Below the pieces are notes generated by a model. That model was not told where the DNA came from and did not search any database. It was given only the letters and a program-made list of their open reading frames with translations. The translations under genes were made by a program, and so were the position numbers. DNA of 64,000 nucleotides. It comes from Polyangium jinanense (GTDB lineage: Bacteria; Myxococcota; Polyangia; Polyangiales; Polyangiaceae). This document shows positions 53,809 through 61,916 of the stretch, one piece after another (positions within the stretch are counted from its first letter, which is position 1; each line of letters begins with the position of its first letter). Location: the NCBI RefSeq assembly GCF_028435365.1, contig NZ_JAGTJJ010000045.1, positions 1 to 64,000 of the forward strand. Reading direction: 5' to 3'.

Positions 53809-54695
53809 TGAGCGAACAGAACGTCACGAACAAGCGAAGCGACAAGGTCATCCGCGCCATGACGAACGATGGCGCGTTCCGGGTCATCACAGCGCTCACG
53901 ACCGAGACGGTGCGCGGCGCGATCGCCTCGCAAGGAGCGAAGGGCGCGGTGGCGAGCCGCTTCGGCGAGCTCGTCACGGGCGCGATCCTGATCCGCGAGG
54001 CGATGAGCCCGAACCTGCGCGTGCAGAGCATCCTGAAGGGCGCGGGCGGCAAGGGCAGCATCGTGGCCGACGCGCACCCGGACGGCACGAGCCGCGGCCT
54101 CGTCGGCTTCAGCGGGGAGACGGGCGAGGACATGACGGGCGGCAAGGGCGCGCTGCTCAAGATGATGCGGACGTTGCCGAACGGCGCGCTGCATCAGGGC
54201 ATCGTGGAGGTCTCGTTCGAGGGGCAGGACGGCGGGATCTCGGGGGCGCTCATGGCGTACATGCAGCACTCCGAGCAGATCGTCTCCACGATCGCGGTGA
54301 CCACGCTGCTCCAAGGGGACGAGGTCGTCGCGGCGGGCGGCTACATCGTCGAGCTCTTGCCGGAGGTCGAGCGCGGGCCGCTCATGATCATGACGCAGAG
54401 GCTCGAAGACTTCCCGAAGCTCGACGACCTGCTCCGCAAAGGAGATCTCACGCCGAATGCGCTGATCGAGGATCTCCTTTATGGCATGCCGTACACGCTG
54501 CTCGCGGAATCCGATCTGCGTTATGCGTGCCATTGCAGTGAGCTTCGCGTCCTTTCCAGCCTCGCGACGCTCCCGCGCTCGGACATCGAGGAGCTGCTCC
54601 GCGACAACAAGGTCCTGGAGATCACCTGCGATTATTGCCGAAAAGAATACGGCATCCAACCGTCGCAGCTCAAAGCGCTCCTCATGGCGAGCTGA
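53808..54695 (+). CDS. hslO: redox-regulated chaperone Hsp33
   Basis: 295 residues. The C-terminal CHC...CDYC motif (Cys241, Cys243, Cys274, Cys277) is the zinc-binding redox switch of Hsp33: oxidation releases zinc and turns on holdase activity. The N-terminal part (VIRAMTNDGAFRVITALTTETVRGAI) and GGGIKG-like middle fit the family, and the length is normal. ATG 53808 overlaps the M3 peptidase stop. Coupling a chaperone to a peptidase suggests shared use under oxidative or folding stress. Confidence 0.95.
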   Translation: MSEQNVTNKRSDKVIRAMTNDGAFRVITALTTETVRGAIASQGAKGAVASRFGELVTGAILIREAMSPNLRVQSILKGAGGKGSIVADAHPDGTSRGLVGFSGETGEDMTGGKGALLKMMRTLPNGALHQGIVEVSFEGQDGGISGALMAYMQHSEQIVSTIAVTTLLQGDEVVAAGGYIVELLPEVERGPLMIMTQRLEDFPKLDDLLRKGDLTPNALIEDLLYGMPYTLLAESDLRYACHCSELRVLSSLATLPRSDIEELLRDNKVLEITCDYCRKEYGIQPSQLKALLMAS

Positions 54696-54844
54696 ACAGG
54701 CTCGCTCGATCGTCCCCGCCAAATGATAAGCCCTCCCGCCCCGGCCACTGCCATTCCGGCCAGCACGGCGCCACTCATTCGCGTTTCGCCGGCTTGACCA
54801 TTCTTTGTTCGGATGCCACGCCTCCCGGGTACGGGGGGCAACCA

Positions 54845-56179
54845 ATGGATCTCTCTTCCCACGAGCGCGAGGTCACGCGCGTCGCCACCACCATTCGTGT
54901 TCAAGCTAGCCGGGGCGGGCCCGTCCGTATCGACAAGGGCGGCGTCTCCCATTTCGTCCCCGTCCCGGGCGATCCACGGGAGCACGCCACGCCCATCGAC
55001 GCCTCGCGGCTCCGGCGCGTGCTCACCATCGATCCGGAGCGCCGCGTCTGCGTTGCCGAGCCCGGCGTCACGTTCGCCGAGCTCGTCCCGCGCACGCTCG
55101 AACATGGCCTCGTGCCTGCGGTCGTCCCCGAGCTCGAGGACATCACGCTTGGCGGCGCTGTCGCGGGCTGCTCGATCGAGTCGAGCTCGTACCGTTACGG
55201 CGGCTTCCATGATAGCTGCCTCGAATACGAGGTCATCTCGGGCGACGGCGAGATCGTCACCTGCTCGGCCGACAAAGAGCCGCTGCTCTTCGACATGATC
55301 CACGGCTCGTACGGCACGCTCGGCGTCCTCTCGCGCCTCACGTTCAAGCTCGTGCCGGCGAAACCGTTCGTCCGGATGGAATACCGCCGCTTTCACAGCT
55401 TCGACGCCTTCAATGCGGCCATGGTGGAGCGCTGCCGCGTGGGCGATTTCGAGTTCGTCGACGGCATCGTGCACGGACCGCGTACGTTCGTGCTCTGCCT
55501 CGGCACGTTCGTGGACGCGGCGCCGTTCACCTCGAACTATCGCTGGCTCGACGTCTATTACAAGAGCACCCTCGGACGGACGGAGGATTTCCTCACGACG
55601 GCCGATTATTTCTTCCGCTACGACGCCGAATGCCACTGGCTCAGCCGCACCGTGCCGGGGCTCGAGACGAAGCCCGTGCGCTGGCTCGTCGGCCGCCACG
55701 TGCTCGGCTCGCGCAACCTCATTCGCTGGTCGAAGCGGCTCGATCGCGTGCTCGGCCTGAAGTCGCGCCCCGACGTCGTCTGCGACGTCTTCGTGCCTCA
55801 GCGGAACTTCTCCGCGTTCTACCAGTGGTACGCGCGTGATTTCGATTTCTGGCCGCTCTGGGTCGTCCCCTACCGCATGCCGCGCCCCTACCCGTGGATC
55901 CGCGAATCACACGCGAAGTACAAGGACGAGCTCTGGATCGACTGCGCGGTCTACGGCAAGCCCAATGACGACCCGCTCGTCGACTGGTCCGAGGTGCTCG
56001 AGCAGAAGACGTACGAGCTTGGCGGCGTGAAGACTTTGATCTCGCGCAACCATTACACCGAGGAGCGATTCTGGGAGATCTACGACCGCGAGCGTTACGA
56101 GGCCGCGAAGCGGAGGCTCGACCCGCACGGCGTCTTCCCCGGCCTCTACGAGAAGTGCCATCGCGTCCGCAAAAGCTGA
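54845..56179 (+). CDS. FAD-linked oxidoreductase, DHCR24 (delta-24-sterol reductase)-like
   Basis: 444 residues from ATG 54845. The FAD-binding PCMH domain has CVAEPGVTFAELV, VVPELEDITLGGAVAGCSIESSSYRYGGFHDSCLEYEVISGDGEIVTCS and HGSYGTLGVLSRLTFKLVPAKPFVRMEYRRF, which matches animal and plant DHCR24/Diminuto closely ([21 protein letters not shown]). Human DHCR24 reduces the side-chain double bond of desmosterol. No N-terminal TM anchor is obvious. Some myxobacteria make sterols, but no other sterol gene is in this window, so the substrate is open. Confidence 0.85.
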   Translation: MDLSSHEREVTRVATTIRVQASRGGPVRIDKGGVSHFVPVPGDPREHATPIDASRLRRVLTIDPERRVCVAEPGVTFAELVPRTLEHGLVPAVVPELEDITLGGAVAGCSIESSSYRYGGFHDSCLEYEVISGDGEIVTCSADKEPLLFDMIHGSYGTLGVLSRLTFKLVPAKPFVRMEYRRFHSFDAFNAAMVERCRVGDFEFVDGIVHGPRTFVLCLGTFVDAAPFTSNYRWLDVYYKSTLGRTEDFLTTADYFFRYDAECHWLSRTVPGLETKPVRWLVGRHVLGSRNLIRWSKRLDRVLGLKSRPDVVCDVFVPQRNFSAFYQWYARDFDFWPLWVVPYRMPRPYPWIRESHAKYKDELWIDCAVYGKPNDDPLVDWSEVLEQKTYELGGVKTLISRNHYTEERFWEIYDRERYEAAKRRLDPHGVFPGLYEKCHRVRKS

Positions 56180-56230
56180 CGCTCCGCTCCTCCGTCCGCC
56201 GTGATACGGTGGCGGGCGAAGGAGCTTGCC

Positions 56231-58243
56231 ATGCTACCGTCTCGGACTCTTGCCGCTTGTCTCATAACATTTTCTGGTCTCGCCGCGCTCGGATGCTCGG
56301 ACGGGACGGAGACGCCCGCGGGGACGTCGCCGCTCGCCGTCCCCGAGGGGTGTAATCCCATCGCATTCGAAAATGACTGCCTCCTGCCCTACCCGTCCGA
56401 TTTCTACCTGAAGGACGACGCCTCCATGCCGAGCGGCAAGCGGGTCGTGATCCCCGAGGCCGCGCAGATGAAGGACAGGAACGAGAAGCCCTTCGATTTC
56501 ACGGTGTCGCACCCGATCGACGGGTTCTCGGCGCACCAGCCGATCCTCGTGCATTTCAAGGATGGCGTGAGCACCGAGGGCGTCGTCTTTCACACGGACG
56601 AGCCCGAAAAGAGCCTCTCGCCCGAGAGCAAGGTGATCCTGCTCGACGCGGAGACGGGCAAACCCGTGCCGGTCTGGGCCGAGGTCGACATGAACACGCT
56701 CGAACCGTCGGAGCGGGCCTTCATCCTTCGGCCCTTCGTGCGGCTGGAAAACGACAAGCGATACATCGTCGCGCTCCAGGGGCTCGCGCCGGCGTCGGAG
56801 GCGGCCGCGGGCCCGCTGCTCGCGCCGCCCGAAGGGTTCAAGCGAATCCGAGACAAACGGGCCGACACCGATCCGGTGCTCGGGCCCATCGCGAGCCGCT
56901 ACGAAAAGGAGGTTTTCCCCGCGCTCGTGGCCCATGGCGTCTCGCGGGAGACGCTCCAGCTCGCCTGGGATTTCACGACGAGCAGCGAGGAGGTGAACAC
57001 GCGTGACCTTCTCACGATGCGGGACGATCTCATCGCCAAGCTCGAGGCGAAGCCGCCGGCCGTGAGCAATGTCGTCGTCAAGGAATATACGCAGGGAATG
57101 AACGAGGAGGCCGGCGAGAACGAGAACATCTGGCTGCGGATCGAGGGCACGATCAAGGTGCCGCTTTACATGGAGAGCGTCGAGCCGGGCGCGGCGATCC
57201 ATCGGGACGCGAGCGGCAAGCCGGCGCAGAACGGCGACGCGGACGTGCCGTTCATCCTCCAGGTCCCGCATAGTCTGAAGCCCGCGGACGCGAACTTCGA
57301 GTCGGCGCGCATTCTCCAGTACGGGCACGGCTTCTTCGGGCTCGCCGAGGAGATCAATTACGGCTTCATGCGCGGCTACGAGAACGAGCGCAAGTACATC
57401 GCGGCCGCGGTCGATCTCTGGGGCATGGCCGAGCCGGACATCGAGATCGTGCTGCAAAAAGCCCTTTCCGAACCCGGCGCCGTCTTCAGCTTCGTCGACC
57501 GCATCCACCAGGGCATCATCAACTACATCGCCCTGAGTTATGCCTTGAAGGGCCCGATCGCCGCGCTGCCCGAGCTCCAGCAATTCGGCAAACCCCTCTA
57601 CGACACGAACAAGCTCTTCTATTACGGGATCAGCCAGGGCTCGATCTTCGGCGTCACCATGCTGGCCCTGAACCCGATCCTCGATCGCGCGGCGCTCGGC
57701 GTCGGCGGCGGCCCGTACTCGCTCATGATGTCGCGCTCGGCGAGTTATCAGCAGCTCTACGGCATGCTCCAGAGCCAGATCCAGAACCCGCTCACCCTCA
57801 CGAAGCTGATCGCCCTGAGCCAGGGCACCTGGGACCGCGTCGACCCCATGACCTACGCGCCGCACCTTTTGAAGGACACCTACCCGAACAGCCCCGCGAA
57901 CCGGCACGTGCTCATGCAGATCGGGATCGGGGATCACTCGGTGAACAACCTCGCGAGCCACCTCGTCGCGCGCGCGACGGGCATTCCCCTGCTCGACCCC
58001 GCGCCGCGGCCGATCTGGGGCCTCGAGAGCACGACGGCGCCCGCGGACGACGCGCTCGTCGTGATCGACTTCAAGCTCGCGACCGAGCCCGGGATCGAAT
58101 GCAGATTGCCCACGGAGGCCGAGAAGAACGACGTGCACGAGGACGTGCGGCGCAACGTGAAGGTCAAGGACCAGCTCGATCTGTTCTTCCAGCCGGACGG
58201 GCAGATCCAGAACACCTGCGACGGCGCCTGCGATCCTGAATAG
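56231..58243 (+). CDS. lipoprotein with an alpha/beta-hydrolase-like C-terminal domain
   Basis: 670 residues. Lipobox LGC (Cys22), then an N-terminal Ig-like beta-region with CNPIAFENDCLLPYPSDFYLKDD and VLVHFKDGVS, then a hydrolase part with QYGHGFFGLAE (oxyanion-hole-like) and YYGISQGSIFGVTMLAL, where GISQGS is a nucleophile elbow with Ser468. The catalytic Asp and His are not obvious; GIGDHSVNNLASHLVARATG may supply the His. GAAGGAG lies before ATG 56231. Proteins of this kind are common in myxobacteria and poorly studied. Esterase or lipase activity is possible. Confidence 0.8.
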   Translation: MLPSRTLAACLITFSGLAALGCSDGTETPAGTSPLAVPEGCNPIAFENDCLLPYPSDFYLKDDASMPSGKRVVIPEAAQMKDRNEKPFDFTVSHPIDGFSAHQPILVHFKDGVSTEGVVFHTDEPEKSLSPESKVILLDAETGKPVPVWAEVDMNTLEPSERAFILRPFVRLENDKRYIVALQGLAPASEAAAGPLLAPPEGFKRIRDKRADTDPVLGPIASRYEKEVFPALVAHGVSRETLQLAWDFTTSSEEVNTRDLLTMRDDLIAKLEAKPPAVSNVVVKEYTQGMNEEAGENENIWLRIEGTIKVPLYMESVEPGAAIHRDASGKPAQNGDADVPFILQVPHSLKPADANFESARILQYGHGFFGLAEEINYGFMRGYENERKYIAAAVDLWGMAEPDIEIVLQKALSEPGAVFSFVDRIHQGIINYIALSYALKGPIAALPELQQFGKPLYDTNKLFYYGISQGSIFGVTMLALNPILDRAALGVGGGPYSLMMSRSASYQQLYGMLQSQIQNPLTLTKLIALSQGTWDRVDPMTYAPHLLKDTYPNSPANRHVLMQIGIGDHSVNNLASHLVARATGIPLLDPAPRPIWGLESTTAPADDALVVIDFKLATEPGIECRLPTEAEKNDVHEDVRRNVKVKDQLDLFFQPDGQIQNTCDGACDPE

Positions 58244-58308
58244 CGGACCCATTGCGCCCGGCCTTCCTTTTGCGCTACGGTTCGTCCGCGCGCAAAGGAG
58301 GACCGGGC

Positions 58309-58962
58309 ATGGCGACGTCATACAGGACGAAGGCGACCGCGACGAAGACCCCCACCACGAAGAAGAGCCCCGCGAAGAAGGCCGCGGCCGAGGCTCCGGC
58401 GAAGAAACAAGCGGCCGCGACCAAGAAGGCGGCTCCTGCGAAGAAGGCCGCCGCGCCGACGAAAAAGGCCGCGGCGGCCCCCGCTCCGGCCGCGCCGGCG
58501 GCGACGGGCAGCGGCGAGGCGGCCCCCACCTTCTCGCTGCTCTCGGACGCGGGGACGACGGTGTCGCTCTCCGATTTCGCCGGCAAGCGCGTGGTCCTTT
58601 ATTTCTACCCGAAGGACGACACGCCCGGGTGCACGCGCGAGGCGTGCGCGTTCCAGGACAACCTCGCGACGCTGAAGAAGAAGGGCGCCGTGGTGCTCGG
58701 CGTGAGCCGCGACGGCGTGAATTCGCACGTGAAGTTCAAGGCGAAGTACAACCTCGGCTTCCCGCTGCTCGCCGACACGGACGGCGCCGTGCATCGCGCG
58801 TATGGGGCGTGGGGGACGAAGACGAATTACGGCAGGACGTTCGAAGGCGCGCTACGAACGACGGTGATCATCGATGAGCAGGGCCGGATCGCGAAGCGGT
58901 TCGCGAACGTGAAGGTCGACGGCCACGCCGATCAGGTGCTCGCGGCGCTCGCGGCGCTCTGA
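58309..58962 (+). CDS. bcp: Bcp-type peroxiredoxin with an N-terminal histone-H1-like tail
   Basis: 217 residues. Residues 1-66 are almost only Lys, Ala, Pro and Thr (KKSPAKKAAAEAPAKKQ...), like the C-terminal tail of histone H1 and of bacterial H1-type proteins. Residues 70-217 are a Bcp/PrxQ peroxiredoxin: PTFSLLSDAGTTVSLSDFAGKRVVLYFYPKDDTPGCTREACAFQD with peroxidatic Cys108 and resolving Cys113, then GVSRDGVNSHVKFKAKYNLGFPLLAD. It reduces peroxides with thioredoxin. The tail suggests DNA or membrane-phosphate binding. GGAGG precedes ATG 58309. Confidence 0.92.
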   Translation: MATSYRTKATATKTPTTKKSPAKKAAAEAPAKKQAAATKKAAPAKKAAAPTKKAAAAPAPAAPAATGSGEAAPTFSLLSDAGTTVSLSDFAGKRVVLYFYPKDDTPGCTREACAFQDNLATLKKKGAVVLGVSRDGVNSHVKFKAKYNLGFPLLADTDGAVHRAYGAWGTKTNYGRTFEGALRTTVIIDEQGRIAKRFANVKVDGHADQVLAALAAL

Positions 58963-58970
58963 GCTTCCCT

Positions 58971-59477
58971 TCACGCCCCCTTCGGGGGCTCCTCGGTTCC
59001 GGTGGGCGGCTTCTGCTGGTTCTTGCGGCGGGTCGCGGCGCTCTTCTCGGCATACTGGGCGCGATACTGGAGCGTCGATTCGAAGGTCGCGAGCAGGCCG
59101 GGCTTGTTCTCTTCCTTCGCGGTATCGACGACGGCCTTGCCGATCCTGCTGATCAAGGCTTCGAGTTTGTCTTCATAATAGGCTTCGCTCTCCCGCAGGA
59201 CCTCGGCGAGCTTGTCGGCCTCCGGGCGCTGGGCGCGGATCTCCCCGAGGATGTTCTTGATCTCGAGGATCTCGGCGTACCAATCCGCATGGATACGGGC
59301 CTCGCTTCCGTGCGCGGGTATCGCCGTGGCGAGGTCGGCGATGACGCCTTCGCAGCCCGGCTTCGAGCGCTTGAGCTTCGACATCTCGCCATGCTTGACG
59401 TCGACGAGTTTGTGCTTGAACGGCGACGCATCGACGACACCATTGCCCGTGTACTTGCCAACCGAATTCTCCGACAT
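58971..59477 (-). CDS. hypothetical cytoplasmic helical protein
   Basis: 168 residues from ATG 59477, with AAGGAGGA right ahead of it. The body is helical and charged (MSKLKRSKPGCEGVIADLATAIPAHGSEARIHADWYAEILEIKNILGEIRAQRPEADKLAEVLRESEAYYEDKLEALISRIGKAVVDTAKEE), with a Lys/Gln/Pro-rich end. No family recognised. It is convergent with the peroxiredoxin gene (stop to stop 8 bases), and its promoter must lie in or near the 43-bp repeat region upstream. Confidence 0.65.
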   Translation of the reverse strand: MSENSVGKYTGNGVVDASPFKHKLVDVKHGEMSKLKRSKPGCEGVIADLATAIPAHGSEARIHADWYAEILEIKNILGEIRAQRPEADKLAEVLRESEAYYEDKLEALISRIGKAVVDTAKEENKPGLLATFESTLQYRAQYAEKSAATRRKNQQKPPTGTEEPPKGA

Positions 59478-59960
59478 CGAATCCTCCTTGTGCAGGGGAG
59501 TGGCCCTGTATGCGCGTTCGACGGAGCGCGGGGATTCATCATCCGACGAGAGCACATTTTTCACGTCCGAGCGGACCGTGAACGAGGTCCAGGGACTCCG
59601 ATCACGGGCTCGCCGGCTTCGATGTCGAAGGGGAGGACTCCGATCACGGGCTCGCCGGCTTCGATGTCGAAGGGTGAGGACTCCGATCACGGGCTCGCCG
59701 ACTTCGATATCGAAGGGGGAGGACTCCGATCACGGGCTCGCCGGCTTCGATGTCGAAGGGGGAGGACTTCGATCTCAGACTCGCCGACCTCGATCACGGG
59801 CTCGCCGGCTTCGATATCGAAGGGGGAGGACTCCGATCACGAGCTCGCCGACTTCGATGTCGAAGGGGGAGGACTTCGATCTCGGGCTCGCAGACTTCGA
59901 AACAGCGCCTGGAGCTCGGCGATGCTGTCACACTTCGGGATGCCCGGACGATGTGCGGGC
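59478..59960. other. divergent intergenic region holding the 43-bp repeat array
   Basis: Between the start of the 59477 gene and the start of the 59961 gene. About 310 of these bases are the tandem repeat array described separately; the rest shows no convincing gene. Both neighbouring genes would be transcribed away from it. Confidence 0.7.
59593..59901. repeat. 43-bp tandem repeat array with a palindromic core
   Basis: About seven to eight units begin GGACTCCGATCACGGG or close to it, at 59593, 59635, 59678, 59721, 59764 (truncated and joined to a second partial unit), 59828 and 59871. Period is 42-43 bases. Each complete unit carries TTCGATRTCGAAGG, in which TTCGATATCGAA is a perfect 12-bp palindrome and TTCGATGTCGAA differs by one base. 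The period is not a multiple of three, so all frames shift from unit to unit and it is unlikely to encode a protein. There are no spacers, so it is not a CRISPR array. Confidence 0.85.
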
Positions 59961-60746
59961 GTGCGAAACCTGTTCCCTGTCCTGTCCATCCTCCTCGCCG
60001 CTTGCGGCGCCGCGCCGCCCGTGGTCCCCCTCGCGGCCCCGGTCGAGCCATCGGCCCCGGAGGCCCGCCCACGCGCCGCCGTTCGTCCGCGGGGTTGTCT
60101 TGGCGCCGGTTCCCCCGTGGCCTCGCCCGTATCCGCCGAAGCCGCGCGACAACGAGCCGCGACAGCCGCGCATGCGCCGGACCGCTGGGGCAAAGGCTAC
60201 CGGGCGCTCGAGCCGCCGCCGGGTTTCCGCGTCGTCCCTGTATCGAAAGACGCAGCCAGCGCCGCCGCGGACGACGAGATCGAGACGACCGTCGCGCCCG
60301 CCGACCTCGTGACGAGATTCGAATACGAGGGCGACATGGGGCTCTTGGTCGTCGTCCAGGTGTTCGACCACCCGGCCACGCGGCCAGAGGGGCACAGTCT
60401 GTTTCGTCACGCGGTCATATCGTACGACACGAACGGCGAGGACGTCACCGACGAGATGGAAGACGACAGCTTCAAGAACTGGTTCGACCACCTCGCCGAG
60501 CTTCGCGACGAGGAGGGCCGGCACATCGTGGAATGGTCTTACCGCGAGAAGGGCTGCGAGCGCGCCGAGCTTTACGAGCGATTCATCGAGGACGGGGACC
60601 ATCTCTGGCACATCGCGATCGAAGTCATGCCCAGGGCGCCCGAGGAAGACATGCTCCTCTGGATGGCCCTGCTCTTCGACGCGCCCCTCGCGAGCCCCGC
60701 CGCCCCCGATCGCCGCGGCATCATCGAAAACGAAAATACGCGCTGA
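59961..60746 (+). CDS. lipoprotein of unknown function
   Basis: 261 residues from GTG 59961, which gives a short signal (LFPVLSILLAAC, Cys about 14). A disordered Pro/Ala/Arg-rich segment (about 15-60) is followed by a folded domain: GFRVVPVSKDAASAAADDEIETTVAPADLVTRFEYEGDMGLLVVVQVFDHP, FKNWFDHLAELRDEEGRHIVEWSYREKGCERAELYERFIEDGDHLWHIAIEVMPRAPEEDM. No family recognised. The frame is open further upstream through the 43-bp repeats, but those are not coding. It lies in front of the small 60802 gene. Confidence 0.7.
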   Translation: MRNLFPVLSILLAACGAAPPVVPLAAPVEPSAPEARPRAAVRPRGCLGAGSPVASPVSAEAARQRAATAAHAPDRWGKGYRALEPPPGFRVVPVSKDAASAAADDEIETTVAPADLVTRFEYEGDMGLLVVVQVFDHPATRPEGHSLFRHAVISYDTNGEDVTDEMEDDSFKNWFDHLAELRDEEGRHIVEWSYREKGCERAELYERFIEDGDHLWHIAIEVMPRAPEEDMLLWMALLFDAPLASPAAPDRRGIIENENTR

Positions 60747-60801
60747 CGAAGAAGAATGCGGAGCCGAGCGCGCGCCCTCGGCTTCTCCGGACGACGAAGG
60801 A

Positions 60802-61251
60802 ATGGAAGATCCGCGACCGCCGCGGTACGCTCGGCTCGTGTACGAGGTGAAGAATCAGGTCGGCAAGCTCGTCGAGATCCGGCTCTGGTCGCCGGTCAGC
60901 GCGGCGGAAGCAGTCGCGTGGGCCCGCGACCACGACAGCGTGGTGGCCGCCGTCGGCGGACCGTACGTGTGCCTGGTCGATCTCTTCGACGCCAAGGTGT
61001 TCCCGCAGGACGCCGTCGACGCCTACACGGCGGTGATGCAGGCCGAGCCCCACCTGAAGCGCACGGGCACCTTGCTCTCGCCTTCGCCGACGTCGGCGCT
61101 CCAGGTGCGCCGGATGCTGCGCGAGACCGACAACCCCGTGCGGCGCGCGTTCACCGAGGTGCAGCCGCTCCTCGACTGGCTCGATCCCGTCCTCACCCCG
61201 CTCGAACGGGCGCGCCTGCGCGAGGCGCTCGCGGAGCGCGGCCGCGTCTAG
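60802..61251 (+). CDS. hypothetical STAS-like protein
   Basis: 149 residues from ATG 60802 (a GTG at 60838 is possible). VYEVKNQVGKLVEIRLWSPVSAAEAVAWARDHDSVVAAVGGPYVCLVDLFDAKVFPQDAVDAYTAVMQAEPHLKRTGTLLSPSPTSALQVRRMLRET has the strand-helix order of the STAS-like proteins at 2490 and 11329 (a VDL... loop, then a helix, then a strand). Only the fold pattern supports the link. It ends nine bases before the stop of the convergent secreted-protein gene. Confidence 0.55.
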   Translation: MEDPRPPRYARLVYEVKNQVGKLVEIRLWSPVSAAEAVAWARDHDSVVAAVGGPYVCLVDLFDAKVFPQDAVDAYTAVMQAEPHLKRTGTLLSPSPTSALQVRRMLRETDNPVRRAFTEVQPLLDWLDPVLTPLERARLREALAERGRV

Positions 61252-61260
61252 AAGCCGTGC

Positions 61261-61851
61261 TCAGTCGGAGCAGTGGAGGCGCGGCTCCAGGCGGCCGTAA
61301 TAGTTGAAGCCCCAGTTGCTGTCCCAGTTGCCATGCGATTCGGCCGCGACCTGGATGTCCCACGCGTTCTGCGCGCCGTACTCGTTGAACGCCCAGTAGA
61401 ACAGGTGCTCCTCGGTGGGCGACATGTCGCCACAGACCCATTGCCCGCTCGAATAGGGCGGGAATGTGAGCCCGTCGCAGACCGAATACCCCCCGTAGCC
61501 GCCATTGCTGCACCAGACGCAATTGCGCGGGCCCGAATCGAGCACCACGTAGGCGTCGTCGTTCGTCCCGGCGCTCGCAGGCAGGAACGCATCGTTATCG
61601 TTGAGCTGCACGTAGATGTTGATCTCGTCGTCCGGGTACATGTCGCGGAGGTATCCGCGATATGCAATCGTGAGCAGGGCGTGGGCATCATAGAGATCCA
61701 CGCTGTTCCGGATGATCTCGAAGGGTCCGGTGGAAACGGTGTCCACGATGCCACACGTCGGATAGCTGGGCGGATACATCGAGGCGTCGGCCTCACGGGT
61801 CGAAAGGCCCAGCGCGAGCGGGAGAGCGAGCAGGAAGAATTTGGCTTTCAT
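61261..61851 (-). CDS. secreted Cys-rich protein of unknown function
   Basis: 196 residues from ATG 61851 with signal peptide KAKFFLLALPLALGLSTREADA. The mature part is rich in Tyr, Asn and Asp and holds several cysteines (PTCGIVD, NCVWC, VCDG, VCGDM, LHCSD), fitting a disulfide-stabilised secreted protein; TGPFEIIRNSVDLYDAHALLTIAYRGYL looks like a folded core. No family recognised. It is secreted, not lipid-anchored. It may be an enzyme or a binding protein, which cannot be told. Confidence 0.7.
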   Translation of the reverse strand: MKAKFFLLALPLALGLSTREADASMYPPSYPTCGIVDTVSTGPFEIIRNSVDLYDAHALLTIAYRGYLRDMYPDDEINIYVQLNDNDAFLPASAGTNDDAYVVLDSGPRNCVWCSNGGYGGYSVCDGLTFPPYSSGQWVCGDMSPTEEHLFYWAFNEYGAQNAWDIQVAAESHGNWDSNWGFNYYGRLEPRLHCSD

Positions 61852-61916
61852 GAGGAGATCCGGCCTATCGAACAACACGACCGGCGTCAAGGGCTCCCGT
61901 ATTGCGGCGGGCCTCG

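Noticed and set aside
56234..58321. A 695-codon minus-strand frame
   Set aside because: It is antisense to the hydrolase-like lipoprotein gene and shows only biased composition.
59593..59901. CRISPR array or a repeat protein
   Set aside because: The units abut without unique spacers, and the 43-bp period shifts the frame at every unit, so neither explanation fits.
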